Assembly: GCA_023614405.1 (NCBI GenBank)
Contig: CM042691.1
Span: 176,982,927-177,046,926, forward strand
Length of the DNA: 64,000 nucleotides
Direction: 5' to 3'
Origin: Avena insularis
Taxonomy: Eukaryota; Streptophyta; Magnoliopsida; Poales; Poaceae
Position 1 is the stretch's first letter, and the number at the start of each line of letters is the position of its first letter. Positions 10,913-23,081 of the stretch are shown here, one piece after another. Position numbers and translations under genes: made by a program. The notes beneath the pieces are model-generated. The model saw only the letters and a list, made by a program, of their open reading frames with translations. It was not told the origin of the DNA and ran no database searches.

Positions 10913-11440
10913 GAGTCCCCGAGCGCGTTGAGTACGCGAGGGCGAGTCCGTGGTGGCGAGTTCCCGAGCGCGTTGAGTATGTGAGGGCGAGTCCACGGTG
11001 GCGAGTCCCCGGGCGTGTCGAGAAGGCGAGGGCGAGTCCGCGGTGGAGAGTCCCCGAGCGTGTCGATAAGGCGAGGGCGAGTCCGCGGTGGAGTGTCCCC
11101 GAGCGTGTTGAGTACGCGAGGGCGAGTCTGCGGTGGCGAGTCCCCGAGCGTGTCGAGAACGCGAGGGCGAGTCCGCGGTGGAGTGTCCCCGAGCGTGTCG
11201 AGTACGTGAGGGCGAGTCCGCGGTGGCGAGTCCCCGAGCATGTCGAGAACGCGAGGGAGAGTCCACGGTGGAGAGTCCCCGAGCGTGTCGAGAACGCGAG
11301 GGCGAGTCCGCAGTGGAGTGTCCCCGAGCGTGTCGAGAACGCAAGGGCCAGTCCGCGGTGGAGAGTCCCCGAGCGTGTCAAGAACGCGAGGGCGAGTCCG
11401 TGGTGGAGAGTCCCCGAGCGTGGAGAGCCACGGTCATGGA
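10913..11440. repeat. 45-bp minisatellite, about 11.4 copies
   Basis: Units start with GAGTCCCCGAGCG (or a close variant) at 10913, 10958, 11003, 11048, 11093, 11138, 11183, 11228, 11273, 11318, 11363 and 11408, exactly 45 bp apart. Because 45 is divisible by three, several frames on both strands stay open across the array and give 15-residue periodic ORFs. These are by-products, not genes. The unit contains the polypurine-tract core. Confidence 0.93.
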
Positions 11441-12402
11441 ACCACGCGTACATGCAGTATGCCTAGGAGTAGTCCCCGAGGCTCGAGTTGGCTTGTGGAG
11501 GCGACTTGAGGCTCTTTAGAGATGCATATTCTGAAAATAGTAGTGGTTGCTTTCGAGCATGGCGAGGTCGAGCGACGGAGCGGCGAGCCCGAGCGAAGCG
11601 CGAATGGCGAGTCGAGCGACGAGCGCCGAGCGCCTCGAAGTCCCGAAAGGCGAGCGGCGAGGTCGAGCGACCGACAAGCGCCGAGTCCCCGAGCGCGGCG
11701 AGCGGCAAGAAATACACCATTTTGCTGAGAAGGAGGAAAAATTACGACTGCAATAAGGTGTATCTATGAAATATATTGAACATTTGTAAGACGTGCAAAT
11801 TATAGACGTTGAAATAAAATGCACTTTTGTTATGTGGATCGATGGGCAGTATGTAAGGTTTATGCTTGTCTTTTCATGAGTAGGCAGACCTCCAGCATCA
11901 AACGCTTGCCGGGTAACAGGGACGCGATGCCAGACTGTTGAACCCAGAGACAAGGTCGGCCTTTTGGTACCCAGCTTCACTACTTCGACGGAAGTGAATA
12001 AACAACAGACAAACTGAAACTGATCCCAAGTATGATTTTGGTCCCTAAAAGGGTCATATGCGACTGCATGGTCGACTTTAAAGAATGAATGAAGATGCAT
12101 ATAAGTTTTGGACTCATAGCATGTACGAGTGTAAAGAAACTTAACCGTTAGGATGATGAGTCTGCATTGAGCGAGTCCGCGACAGGCGAGTCCCAAAGCC
12201 TAACGAGTCTGCGTTTAAGCATGTCCGTGTTTAAGCGAGTTTCGGAGCATAGCGAGTCTGTGATTATGGCGATTCATGGCTAAGGCGGAGTAGTCCGCGA
12301 GTAGACTGGCCATGGCGGATGTGTGCAGCAGACTCACTGATCCATGCCGGTGATCAGAAGAGGCGTTCCCATCTTATTTCTGTGGACACGGATATCCCTG
12401 AT
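11441..12402. other. Non-coding internal region of A'
   Basis: A further TAGTCCCCGAGG core lies at 11471 and low-complexity GAGCG/GCGAG sequence at about 11565-11710. From 11711 to 12130 there is unremarkable sequence, then GCGAGTC-rich sequence to 12300. No ORF here has coding character. The join to the duplicated leader is at about 12402. Confidence 0.55.
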
Positions 12403-12907
12403 CCAGTATGCAAAATAACACGTAAATAGATTAGATCTAAGTAAATACGTAGCTGATTTTTCTGAAAGTCGATGCATGAGAGATTGAATAAAAATAATGC
12501 ATGAAGACAAGGTCACGTGGATGTTATCTGATTTTAATAACATGGCTGCTTGATCTTTTAGTCGCTTGCAGGGACTATCAGATAATTTTCCTTGATAGAC
12601 GACGCTTCTTGGTAAATCACCTGCAACAAGAAATCGATCTACAGATTCGATCCGGCTATTTCCGCCAAGAGCTTGATCCCTTCGGCAGTTCATGTGCTGG
12701 CCATCCTTGGTGGATTCATGCCCAGCAGCGAGTCGGCACCAAGCTCGCGGTCAAGACACACCATGTTGCGACGGATTTGGTGATGACGAAGCCGAGCGCA
12801 CCGACGTAGGCGAATCGACCGGAAGCGATCAGGACGCCATTGATGATGAGGGATCCTGCCCGGATTATCACCCTCCAAGTACCGCTTGCGCCACGATGGG
12901 CGCCAAC
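12403..12907 (-). other. 5' leader and primer site of A'
   Basis: Duplicate of 9661-10165. The primer site at 12888-12905 reads TGGCGCCCATCGTGGCGC on the minus strand, one base different from A. Confidence 0.72.
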
Positions 12908-13364
12908 TGTCGTGGTATTGCACGGCAGATGCTACTGGGGGTAGCTTATGTAGAGGGATCAAGACGACGTAGGAGAATCCGGGAGAGAGAGCACACGATG
13001 TACCCAGGTTCACGTCCCCTTGGTGGAGGATTGCTACGTCCTGCTATCAATTCAGTATATGATCATAGATTGGTTTACAAGGGAGCCGCCGTGGGCGGAG
13101 GGAGATTAGATCTAATGACAAATGGCCCCGTGGGGATGCCCCTGGTGGCTTTATATATGCAGCCAGCTAGGGTTAACAAGTGCACTAATGGGCTTTGTAT
13201 TGGAGTCGCTACATTGGGCCTCCAGTCATCGCCACTCGTCTAGGTCCAGTATACGTCAGTCGCCGTATTGGGCGAGTCGACCCGCTTAGGGCTAGGTTTC
13301 AGTCGGCTCGATCAAGCTGGTGACTCCGCTTCGTGGGTATACCCCGTTTGGTATTCCCCCATCA
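12908..13364 (-). repeat. 5' LTR of A'
   Basis: A 457-bp LTR ending ...CCCCCATCA, with a minus-strand TATATAAA at 13150-13157. Immediately to the right the sequence switches to an inverted Tekay LTR. No polypurine tract follows, as expected for the outer end. Confidence 0.87.
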
Positions 13365-13366
13365 TA

Positions 13367-15005
13367 TACGAGGAGGAAGGAGGATACTACGAAGAAGAAG
13401 CCAAGGAGAACTTCAACCACTGCTCTACACAAGGCAAGCCTAATACTACTAGTTGAATGTGCAAGCTAACACTTGCAAGATAGCCTACATTAGCAAGCTT
13501 ATACTGATAATGATGCGAGCCTTACTAATCAAGTTGGCCTATGCAAGCTAATACTTGCTTGTTACCATGCCAACTATATGCCTTAAGCATATGTGATCAT
13601 ACCCACTTGATAACCCCAATCCTAGTTTTACTTACAAGCTTTATACTTTATTTATTTATCAAAGCTATTACTTAGAGCTTACTTAAGTGAATTATATATT
13701 CTAGAAAGATAATTGAAGGTCGCATAAAGAGCATAAAACTTGGCCTAAGCTGGATAATCTTTATGTCATCCTAAGGCATGAGATTGAACTTAGTAAAAAC
13801 CCACTAGTTTACCACCCCTTAGTAGTACTCACTCCCACTTGTAGATGCTAGTGCTAAGCATAAAACTTGATCAACTTTACATGGGAATACTTGGTGGAAA
13901 AATGGTTATGAAAATCTTGGAATGATGCATCATTCTATTGAGATGTTTTGACATGTGTTTCCGAACACCAGATGATTTTGGTGATGAAAATGTTGAGGCA
14001 TGAGCCTTAGCCCTTTATAAAACTGATGGTTGTCTAGATGCGATACCATTCAAATTTTAACGTACAACCACAATACCCGAAAATTGGGTAGGTCTTGACT
14101 GAAAACTTATATACCTTAGTATTGGTTCCCTCACGGCCAAGGTCTGAGCTGAGGCTACCTTGTAAAGATTGTCCACCTGTGCAGTACCCAAGATGACAGT
14201 TGGTCATGGTTGGGAGGCCAAACTCATAGGAGAGGTGCTTATACTAGGGCGTGTAATTGAAAGGTTAGGATTGATTATCCGCATACTGAGTATGGTGAAT
14301 TCAGGATTTGTTCCTGACGGATGTATCGAATGTTGTGGTGAAAGTGTACAATCTGCAGTGTCAAACTATTGAATAGCCGCATCATGATTATGGACGATTA
14401 GATGGCCATACTGTTCCCCCGTCATATGTTTTCAAAATGACTTGTGAAATGAATGGAGAATTTGACGTGACCACAATAGAGTTGTGGCGTGAGATACAAA
14501 TTCCCACTTAGGTGTTATAAAATTTGACTAGCTTTCTCTTGCTTCTGAACTTAGTAGATGTAAATCTAGCTTTTGCAAAACAAACCTAGAGATTAGTGTC
14601 CTACTACAAAAAACCCCTTCACTTGTTAGTATTAGTTTGCGAGTACTTAAAGAGTACTCATGGCTTTGTCCCTGGCTATTCCCGTGGCCAGACTATGAAG
14701 AGGAGTACCAGGAGGATGGACCCTAGGAAGTTTACGAAAACTAGGATCATCTCCCATCGTCAGCATTGCCTGTGACCCCGAATATGGAGCTTCGCCTATG
14801 CTACCGTTATTATTACGTTATTCTGCTGCTTGAGTTGTATTAAGAACTGGATCATGAGATCCTTATTTATGTAAGACCTTATGTATGGTTTGTAATGGAT
14901 GATTTACTGTGGTATCCAAATCTGTTATGTCTCGCAAAAATGGTAATCCTGGGATTGTGATGTATGGCATAATAGGCATCTGGGATTAAAAATCCGGGTG
15001 TTTAC
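13367..15005 (+). repeat. Inverted partial Tekay-type LTR
   Basis: The reverse complement of this stretch matches the first ~1.62 kb of the C LTR (44833 to about 46450), ending here with ...CCGGGTGTTTACA at 15005, the LTR terminus. It is closer to C than to D in details such as GGATACTACGAAGAAGAAG. It has no internal region attached and abuts the truncated D LTR head to head. Confidence 0.82.
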
Positions 15006-15865
15006 ACTACACAGGTGGACAATCTTCACAAGGTAGCCTCAGCTCAAACCTTGGCCGCAAGGGAACCCATACTAAGGTATATAAACTTCCAGTCAAGCCC
15101 TACCCAAATTTCGGGTATTGTGGTTGTATGGTAAAATTGGAATGGTATCACATCGACAAAACCATCAGTTTTATAAAGGGCTAAGGCTCATGCCTCAAAA
15201 TTTTCATCATCAAAATCATCTGGTGTTCAAGAACACATGTCAAAACATTTCAATATAATGACTCATCATTCTAAGGTTTTCATAACCATTTTCACCAAGT
15301 ATTCCCATCTAAAGTGGTCAGGTTTTATGCTTAGCACTAGCATCTACAAGTGGGGGTAAACACTAATGAGGGATGGTAAACAAGTGGGGATGATCTAAGT
15401 TCAATCTCATGCCTCAGGATGACATCAATATTATCTAACTTAGGCCAAGTTTTATGATCTTTATGCTACCTTTAAATATCTTTCTAGAATCTACGAGTCA
15501 CTAAGTAAACTCCAATAGAAATCTTTGATAAAGAAATAAGATCACTAAGCTGGCAATTAAAACTAGGATTGGGTATCAAGTGATGTATGCTTGCAAGTAA
15601 AACTTGCATGGTTTAGTTTAGCTTGCTAGGATAGTAGCTTGCTAAGTTAACTTGTATAGTGATGCTTGCATAATTGCAAGTATAAGCTTGCTTAGATAGC
15701 TTGCCTTGTGCAGAGCAGTGGTTGAAGTTCTCCTCGACATATTCCTCATAGTATTCTCCTTCCTCCTTGTATCCTTGGTCGTTACTAGCATCTATAAATA
15801 AATACGAGGTACACAATCACCAAACAATTCTTACTACTCTATTTAGCACACAAAGGTTCACACTA

Positions 15866-15991
15866 GATGATCTAGCATCATCACTATTAACACAAGGACT
15901 AAAGCACCTGTCTTATTTATTTTAGTTTGATGATCTAGCATCATCACTATTAACACAAGGATTAAAGCACTTGTATTATTTATTTTAGTTT
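15866..15991. repeat. 63-bp tandem duplication inside D left LTR
   Basis: GATGATCTAGCATCATC starts at 15866 and again at 15929, each followed by TATTTATTTTAGTTT-type sequence. The right LTR of D has one copy (about 25793-25856), so the duplication probably arose after insertion. Confidence 0.85.
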
Positions 15992-16996
15992 AGAAAAGTA
16001 ATTTCTACTCATTGAAAAACTACTTAATATTTAATATTCTCCAACTAAAATAGGGGATCATGTTGACACATGTCATCACCACATATTTCAGTACTTGGGA
16101 ATGTGATTTAAAGTGGTGTCACAATTTAATAAGTTTAACCTTTTTATTTTAATTAATTAAAGTGACTAGAAATACCTATGGGGCATTCTTTTATTACTTG
16201 TCCATTATTTCTGCAAGTAAAACTAGATATTTTATATATTCAGAAAGGTCTTGTCAAATGTGATTTTTGAGAGTTGGAATCAACTGAAAAGCTTTTGTGG
16301 TTAAATTTTGAAAAATGTTTGAATGCAGAAAAGCTTATGCCTTTTTATTTTTACTATAGGTGATCTACAAATCCAAATGATTTGAATCCAACGGGTTTGG
16401 ATTAAGAATTTCAGTACCTTTCCAACAAAATTAGTTTCATTCAATTTGGTTTAGTGAATCGATCTGGGTTGATTTTTTAATCTAGAGACAGAACTAGGTT
16501 TAAAACTAAATTAATAAACCTAAATTCACACTACTGGGTCACGCAGGAAGGTAACTGGGCCGGCCCACGACGCATAGCACGCGCGGGGTTGGGTTTAAGT
16601 GAATGTCCCCACCAGTTAGTGAGATAGGGGGTGCGAAGGGGTACGGGGTGATTTGGGCCGTAGGATCAACATCTAATCTAACGGCTGGGGCTTGTCGTCT
16701 CCGTCGGGCAGCGCCGGCGAGACTGAACCCTAGCGCGGCCAGTGGGGGTCTGCGGGGGCTCAGCGAGGTTCAGGCGAGGGTCGGCGATGGGGGCAAATGA
16801 CGAAGTCGATGACGGCGAACCTCCTGGTACCGGTGGCTCTGGGGCGGCTCCAATCGTTGGCTCCTCTTCTCCTCCTCCACAGCAGACTCCGGCAAAATTC
16901 CGGAGACCTGCATCTCGCCTTGCTCCGGGGATAGGGTGGGGTGGTTCTGAGAGAGAGGGGAGTGTGATGGTGTGCTAAAATCGAATGGGGTGGCCT

Positions 16997-17006
16997 CTAT
17001 TTATAG
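16997..17006 (-). promoter_or_regulatory. TATA box of D left LTR
   Basis: CTATAAATAG on the minus strand, also present at 47614-47623 and 57512-57521 in element C. In D's right LTR the equivalent site (about 26869) is altered to CTATAAGTA. Confidence 0.6.
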
Positions 17007-18268
17007 TGCAGCGAGGGAACCGAAGGGCGCGGGTGGAGCTCGTCGTGGTTGTCGTCAAAGTGAGCTAATGGCATGGGCGACGATAGGGGACGGTGCTCTG
17101 CCTCCTGGCGACGCTCAATGGCATGGTCGCGAGTCGTGGGGCGGTACGAATTGGTCAGAACGTTGAGGTGCTCTGGGAGGGTCCGATGGAGGTTTTAATG
17201 GCGCACGGGCTATCCTGGTCGTGCGGCAATGAACAGGCATGTCCTGGCGGTTCCTGGGGCAGTGGTGATCATGCACGCGAGCGGCGAGGGCGGCGCGTGG
17301 TCTGTGCTCGCGTGTCGAGTGTGGCGCTCTGGCGTTCTCTCGGCATGCTTGTGGAGAAGCTGGGAACGCTCGGGATGAGTGGCCCAGGGGCTGGCAGTGC
17401 TTTGGCGTTAGACAGGGGTGGCGGTAGACGGTGGCACGTGCCCTAGACAAGGTTGGCGAGGCTAGGGAAGCTTCTAGCTTGCTGTCGACAATGGGGTGGC
17501 CATTTGGGGCTCGGCATGCTCATCATTGATGACAATGTCAAGATTACAATGAGTTTGGGCTAGTTAATTTAGTTTGATCATCTACTGAGAGTGTGCTGTG
17601 AGCTAGAGGGGAACAAGATAGGCACAAACACTGCTCACTATAGTGTTTGATGTTTTGTTTGATTTATGTTTGCAAGGTGTTTGATGAAATGGACGAAAGA
17701 GATTTGAATTTGAATTTTTGGATGAAAATTGGTGGGTGTACTTGTCACATACTAGGTAGTCTCTGGTTAGTTGGTTTTTTAAGGTGCACTGGTTTGGTTG
17801 GTTTTTTTGAATTGGTGATCTTCACATATGATATAGATTCAATTTTGAATTGTCCTTTGAATCAAGTTTCCAAATGTTTCTGTGGGTTTGGAAGGTGGGC
17901 TTGGGTTCACTTTTACTTGGTCTAGCGAGGGGTGAAAAGAAATGGAATTGTTTATGTTTGAAATCCTGGACTAGAAACACTCAAAGTGGCCTAGTGAGCA
18001 AGATTGCAAAAATGACCATTTGCTTATTTTGTTTGTTTTTGAATTTCTCTTGATTTGTTTCTTCTTGGAAATGATTTAGATGATATTGTTTTCATCTTTA
18101 AACCATTCCTTTTTATTCACATCAATCACACAAGTCCATTAATGTATTCATACAATCATCACATACACACATCCACTCATAATGATTTTAATTAACAAAA
18201 GTTTTTGTTAACCCTAATTTTGGTGATTGGAATTTGATAACCTTGATCAATATTTTTGGGATGTTACA

Positions 18269-18284
18269 AACCTTCCCTCCTTAA
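18269..18284 (-). promoter_or_regulatory. Polypurine tract of element D
   Basis: Minus-strand AAGGAGGGAAGGTT directly before the LTR start TGTAACATCCC. Confidence 0.7.
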
Positions 18285-18326
18285 AAAAAATCTCGTACCG
18301 AGATTTGAGAAACAAGAAAAAGAAAA

Positions 18327-21300
18327 TTAGGATTTAAAGAGATCGAGGAACTTCGTCTTGATGTAATCTTCTCTTTCCCAGGTAGCTTCTTCTTTAGTGT
18401 GGTTACTCCACTGAATCTTGAGAAACTTGATGCTTCGGGTCCTGGTGGTTTTGAAAGCTTCCTCCAAAATACGGATGGGTACTTCGGGATACGTCAGGTC
18501 ATCGTTGATCTCTATGGTTCGGTGATCAATGTTCTTGAAAACTTCAGTATTCTACGAGACTTCTAGGCATTTGCGAAGTAACAATATATGGAACACATTA
18601 TGCACTGCTGACATCTCCTCTGGCAGTTCCAGTTGATATGATACTTCTCCTCGACGATTCCGAATCTTAAAAGGTCCGATATATCTGGGGGCTAAATTTC
18701 CTTTGAGCTAGAAACGTTGCATTTCCTTCAAAGGCGACACTTTGATATACACAAAATCTCCTATATTTAAAGCGAGGTCTCGACGTCTCTTGTCGGCATA
18801 ACTCTTCTGTCGGGATTGGGTGGTCTTGAGGTGCTCACGGATCTTGTGAACTTTCTCTTCTTCTTCCCATAGGATGTCGGGTCCGAAGACCTGACTCTCT
18901 CCTACTTCCGACCAATTCAAAGGGGTATGACACTTCCTTCCATAGATGAATTCAAATGGGGCCATTTGCAAACTGGCTTGATAACTGTTGTTGTACGAAA
19001 ATTCTGCGAACGGCAGAAAATATTCCCATTTTGATCCATACTCTAACACAGGCTCTCAACATATCTTCTAGTATTTGATTTACTCGCTATGTTTGTCCAT
19101 TGGTCTGAGCGTGATACGCAGTGCTGAAATCCAGTCGGGTTCCCAATCCTTCTTGGACTTTCTTCCAAAATCTCGAGGTAAACTGAGTTCCTCGATCTGA
19201 TACAATGTTCTCGGGGACTCCGTGCAAACTGACGATTCTAGCAATATACAATTCTGATAGCTTTGAACTCTGGTAAGTGGTATTGACAGGTAAGAAATGG
19301 GCTACATTGGATAGTCGATGAACTATGACCCAAATAGAGTCATTTCCTCTACTAGATGTAGGCAATCCGGTGATAAAGTCCATTCCAACTGAATCCCATT
19401 TCCATTCCGGAATGTTCAATGGTTGCAACAGTCCTGCGGGTCTCTGATGTCCTGCCTTAACTCTCTGATAGATATCACACTTGGCTATATAGCTTCCTAT
19501 TTCCCTTTTCATCTTATGCCACCAAAATTGCTCCTTCAAATCTTGATACATCTTCGTTCCTCCGGGGTAGATAGAATAAAGAGTATCATGAGCTTCCTTC
19601 AAAATAGCTTGCTTCAATTCTGAGTTTGCTGGCACACAGATACGTCCTTTGTACCACAAAACTCCTTCTTCATCTTCAGTGAATCCGGGTACTTTGCCTG
19701 TACCGATACGACGTTTGATTCCGTCGATACTAGCATTTCCTTTCCGCGCCTCCTTGATCTGACTGATCAAAGTGGGTCGAAGTTCTATGCTAGGCAAAAA
19801 TCCTTCACTTACTAATTCCATTCTAAAATCTTCCATCTGTTTGTGCAAACTTGGTTGCTCCTTCAGAATCATGGGGTTCAAGCGGAACGGCAATATACTA
19901 AGGGCATCTGCTACCACATTAGCTTTACCGGGGTGATAATGGATGTCTAGATCATTGTCCTTGATTAGCTCTATCCATATCATCTGCCTCATATTCAGCT
20001 CCTTCTGAGTGAAAATATACTTCAGTCTCTTGTGATCCGAATAGATTTCACAACACTTTCCCATAAGGTAATGCCGCCATGTCTTCAGGTCTAGAACTAC
20101 AGCTGCTAGTTCGAGGTCATGGGTAGGATAATTCTGCTCATGTTGCTTCAATTGTCGGGATAGATATGATACTACTTTGCCTTATTGCATCAACACACAT
20201 CCGAGACCGATCTTGGATGCGTCACAATACACATCAAAAGGCTTCGTGATATCTGGCATGATCAAGATTGGGGCTGAAATAAATCTCCTCTTGAGTTCTT
20301 GAAAACTCGCTTCACATTTGTCCGTCCATTTGAACTTCTTATCCTTCTTCAAAAATTGGGTCATCGGTCTTGCGATGCTCGAGAATCCTTCTACGAACTT
20401 GCGGTAATATCCCACTAATCCGAGAAATGCACGAACTTGGGTTTGGGTGGTTGGGGCTTGCCATTCTTCAACATCCTTAACCTTGGCGCGGTCAACGGCA
20501 ATTCCTCCGGCTGATACAATATGTCTGAGGAATCCTACCTCCTGCAACCAGAATTCACATTTGCTAAACTTGGCATAACTGATGCTCTCTAAGGGTTCCA
20601 AGGATGGTCCTCAGGTGTAGCTCATGTTCTTCTTCTGATTTGGAATAGATCAGAATGTCATCGATGAAAACAATGACAAACTTATCCAGGAAGTCCATAA
20701 AAATCTTATTCATGAGGTTCATGAAGTAAGCGGGGGAATTAGTTAATCCAAAAGACATGACAGTGTACTCATACAGTCCATATTTTGTGGTAAAGGCAGT
20801 CTTTAGAATATCTTCTACGCGAATCTTGAGTTGATGATAGCCAGTTCTAAGATCAATCTTAGAAAACACTTTGGCACTAGTCAAATGGTCAAACAGATCT
20901 TGTATATTTGGCAGTGGGTACTTGTTCTTGATGGTGACATCATACAACTTCCGATAATCCATACACAAACGGTTACCTCCATCTTGCTTGTCCACAAACA
21001 AGACAGGTGATCTCCATGGCGACGCACTTAGTTGGATCAATCCTATCTCCCGCATAGCATCCAATTGCTTCTTCAGCTCCACTAATTTAGACGGGTTCAT
21101 GCTATATGGTCTCTGGGCTATGGGTCCGGCTCCAGGGATTAGTTCGATGATAAACTCGATATCCCGATCTGGGGGCACCCCGGGAAAACATCTAGGAATA
21201 CATTGGGGTATTCACAGACTACTCTGACTTGGTCAATGGTTGGTTGGGCTAGACTCTTGTTGCACTTGAATTGACGGGGCAAGGTTTTAGATACATGCTC

Positions 21301-21560
21301 TACTGATATTCTGGCTGTACTGGTCATAGTTATGGCTTTCTTGGCACATTCGATTAATCATTTATATTTCGACATCCAATCCATTCCTAGTAATATTTCC
21401 AAACCTTTAGTTCCAAGTACTATTAGATTAGCATAAAAATCTATGACATGGATTCAGATTGGTACGGCCTTGCAAATTTTTCTATCTTTGGTGGTTGAAC
21501 CAGGTATTTGAACTATCATAACATGCTTCAATTTTGTTGGTTGAATCTTACTAGTGCATG
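18327..21560 (-). pseudogene. Element D pol: RT, RNase H, integrase, chromodomain
   Basis: RT has an intact [11 protein letters not shown] box (FIDD at 20657-20668). The RNase H segment runs from [16 protein letters not shown] to [15 protein letters not shown]. The integrase has a zinc finger in which the last cysteine is Tyr (CDIY, versus CDIC in element C), then the core motifs GMDFITGLP and [11 protein letters not shown] chromodomain (KIQWSNHTKEEATWE) ends the protein, with the stop at 18327-18329. Breaks include a frameshift near 20590, a stop near 20180, a frameshift near 19080 and a stop near 18706. The chromodomain is known to guide integration into particular chromatin. Confidence 0.88.
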
Positions 21561-21569
21561 CAAATTCTT

Positions 21570-22868
21570 CTATAACAAGTGTGATGCTCCAGAATCAAAC
21601 AACACTCTTGCAAGTACCGAGTTAAGTGAAAACATACCCATCACGACATCTGGCGCTTCTTGGGCTTCTTCATCATGCATGAGAAACAGATGGCCGTTGA
21701 GGTTGAGCGAATTCCCTGGGGCAAACCTTCTTCCAGGCTGAACACGACGATGCTGCTGAGCTGGGGCATTTGCATTAGGGGCTGTTGCAGTCTTCTTGGG
21801 GCACTCATTTGAATAGTGACCCTTGGTTCCACATTGATAACAAGTCTCCTGAGACTTGTCCTTTGCTGCAACAGGCACAACATTGCTTTCAGTTCTTGGG
21901 GCAGTGTTGGTGTTGGTGGCGACATTGTTGTTGTTGAAGTTGGGCGGTGCATGATTGCAATTGGTGGGGTTGCTGGAGTTGTTGTTGTGGTTTCCTCCGG
22001 GCCTTGGGTTTCCTCCTCCATGGTTGGGATAGGTCGGATGGTTCATCGGGGGTCTATGGGTTCTTGGGGCCAATCCTGGAGATGGGTTGGGGTGATACTT
22101 TGGGGTATGGTGGGTTCCTGGTTGATGCATCATTCTACGCTTGCGGTTCTCATTGGCTTGGTTGATCTTGCCTTCCATCTGAATGGCAGAATCTACTAAG
22201 GCTTCAATGTCAGCAAACAGGATATTGACCAACACTGTTTGCATCTCATCATGCAAACCATTCAGGAATCTCTCTTTCTTCTTGTCTTTGGTGTCAATCT
22301 CATCCGGTGCATACCTAGCCAATGACAAAAATTTGTCACGATACTCAAATACGGTCATCCTCCCTTGCTTAAGTTCCCTTAATTCATCTCTCATCCTCTT
22401 GATCAAACCTGATGGCACATGGGTTCTGCTGAACTTGAGTTTGAATTCATCCCAAGTCATCATTTGTCCTCCATTCATGGCGCAAACGCTGTTCCACCAA
22501 GCTCTTGCATCTCCGGCTAGATAGTGCGTGGCAAAAAGTACTTTCTCATTAGCCTCCACTCCTGCGACCTCCAAGTTGTTCTCCATGGTTTGCAGCTAAT
22601 CATCTGCATCTAGAGGATCTTCAGACTTAGTGAAGATGGGTGGGTTGGTGTTCTGAAAGTTCTTGAGCTTTGATCCATGGTTGTCCGGGTTTCCATGGCC
22701 TTGGTTGTTGTTGGCCATCTGAGCTATGTGTTGAAGGGTGGCTAAGTTGGCTTGACGTTCGGCCCTTTCATCTTCGTAGTCAGAAACCAACATTTGCAAG
22801 ATTTGCAACATCGGGTCTGGGGATGAAGTGCTTCCTCCGTGAGGCATCTGAAGATTGAGATAGATCAT
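21570..22868 (-). pseudogene. Element D gag and protease start
   Basis: The likely start is the ATG of MPHGGS at about 22847. A retrotransposon gag domain spans about 22586-22100 (ARAWWNSV, FKLKFSRTHVP, YRDKFLSLARYAPDE). Then come a Pro/Asn/Gly/His-rich linker, a zinc knuckle (CYQCGTKGHYSNEC) and the protease active site LFDSGAS near 21580. One in-frame TAG in the gag N-terminus (about 22594) replaces a Trp codon that element C keeps. The protease runs out of frame just after its active site. Gag would form the particle and bind RNA. Confidence 0.87.
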
Positions 22869-23081
22869 GATAAAAGAGGGAAATTTCTAAGGTTCAGGGT
22901 TTTTCTTTTTGAAAAGTTCTCAAAGTTTGACTTAGATTTTTCTAGCAACTTGCTTCTCATTCATTCATTCATAGCACACGATACAAACACACACCACAAC
23001 AAGGAAAAACAGATGGTTTTAAGAACCATTCTGTGAAACTACGATACAGTTGGACTGGATACAACTCACTAACGATAGCTA

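Larger units (their letters stand above)
10166..13364 (-). mobile_element. Non-autonomous Tat derivative A' (LTR - short internal region - shared LTR)
   Basis: The two LTRs (10166-10625 and 12908-13364) flank 2.3 kb with no gag, pol or antisense gene. The internal region has a polypurine tract (10626), a block related to A's 3' region (GCGAATCGGCG... near 10698 versus 433 in A), a 45-bp minisatellite, GAGCG-rich sequence, and a leader with primer site. It is either a deletion derivative or a non-coding family moved in trans. Confidence 0.75.
15006..18268 (-). repeat. 3' LTR of element D, outer end truncated
   Basis: Matches 24937-28139 of the right LTR and ends ...TTTTTGGGATGTTACA. The missing part corresponds to about 24110-24936. 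A GC-rich block (about 16590-17530) contrasts with the AT-rich rest. TATA: CTATAAATAG on the minus strand at 16997-17006. Short AGCTTGC/CTTGCA motifs recur at 15585-15712. Open frames in the GC-rich block are incidental. Confidence 0.88.

Noticed and set aside
10913..11440. Regular repeats as a possible CRISPR array
   Set aside because: Units are contiguous with no unique spacers, no cas genes are nearby, and the context is a plant retroelement.
10553..11519. Long overlapping ORFs on both strands with a 15-residue period
   Set aside because: They are a by-product of the 45-bp tandem repeat, whose unit is a multiple of three. Composition is Arg/Ser/Pro-rich with no domain.
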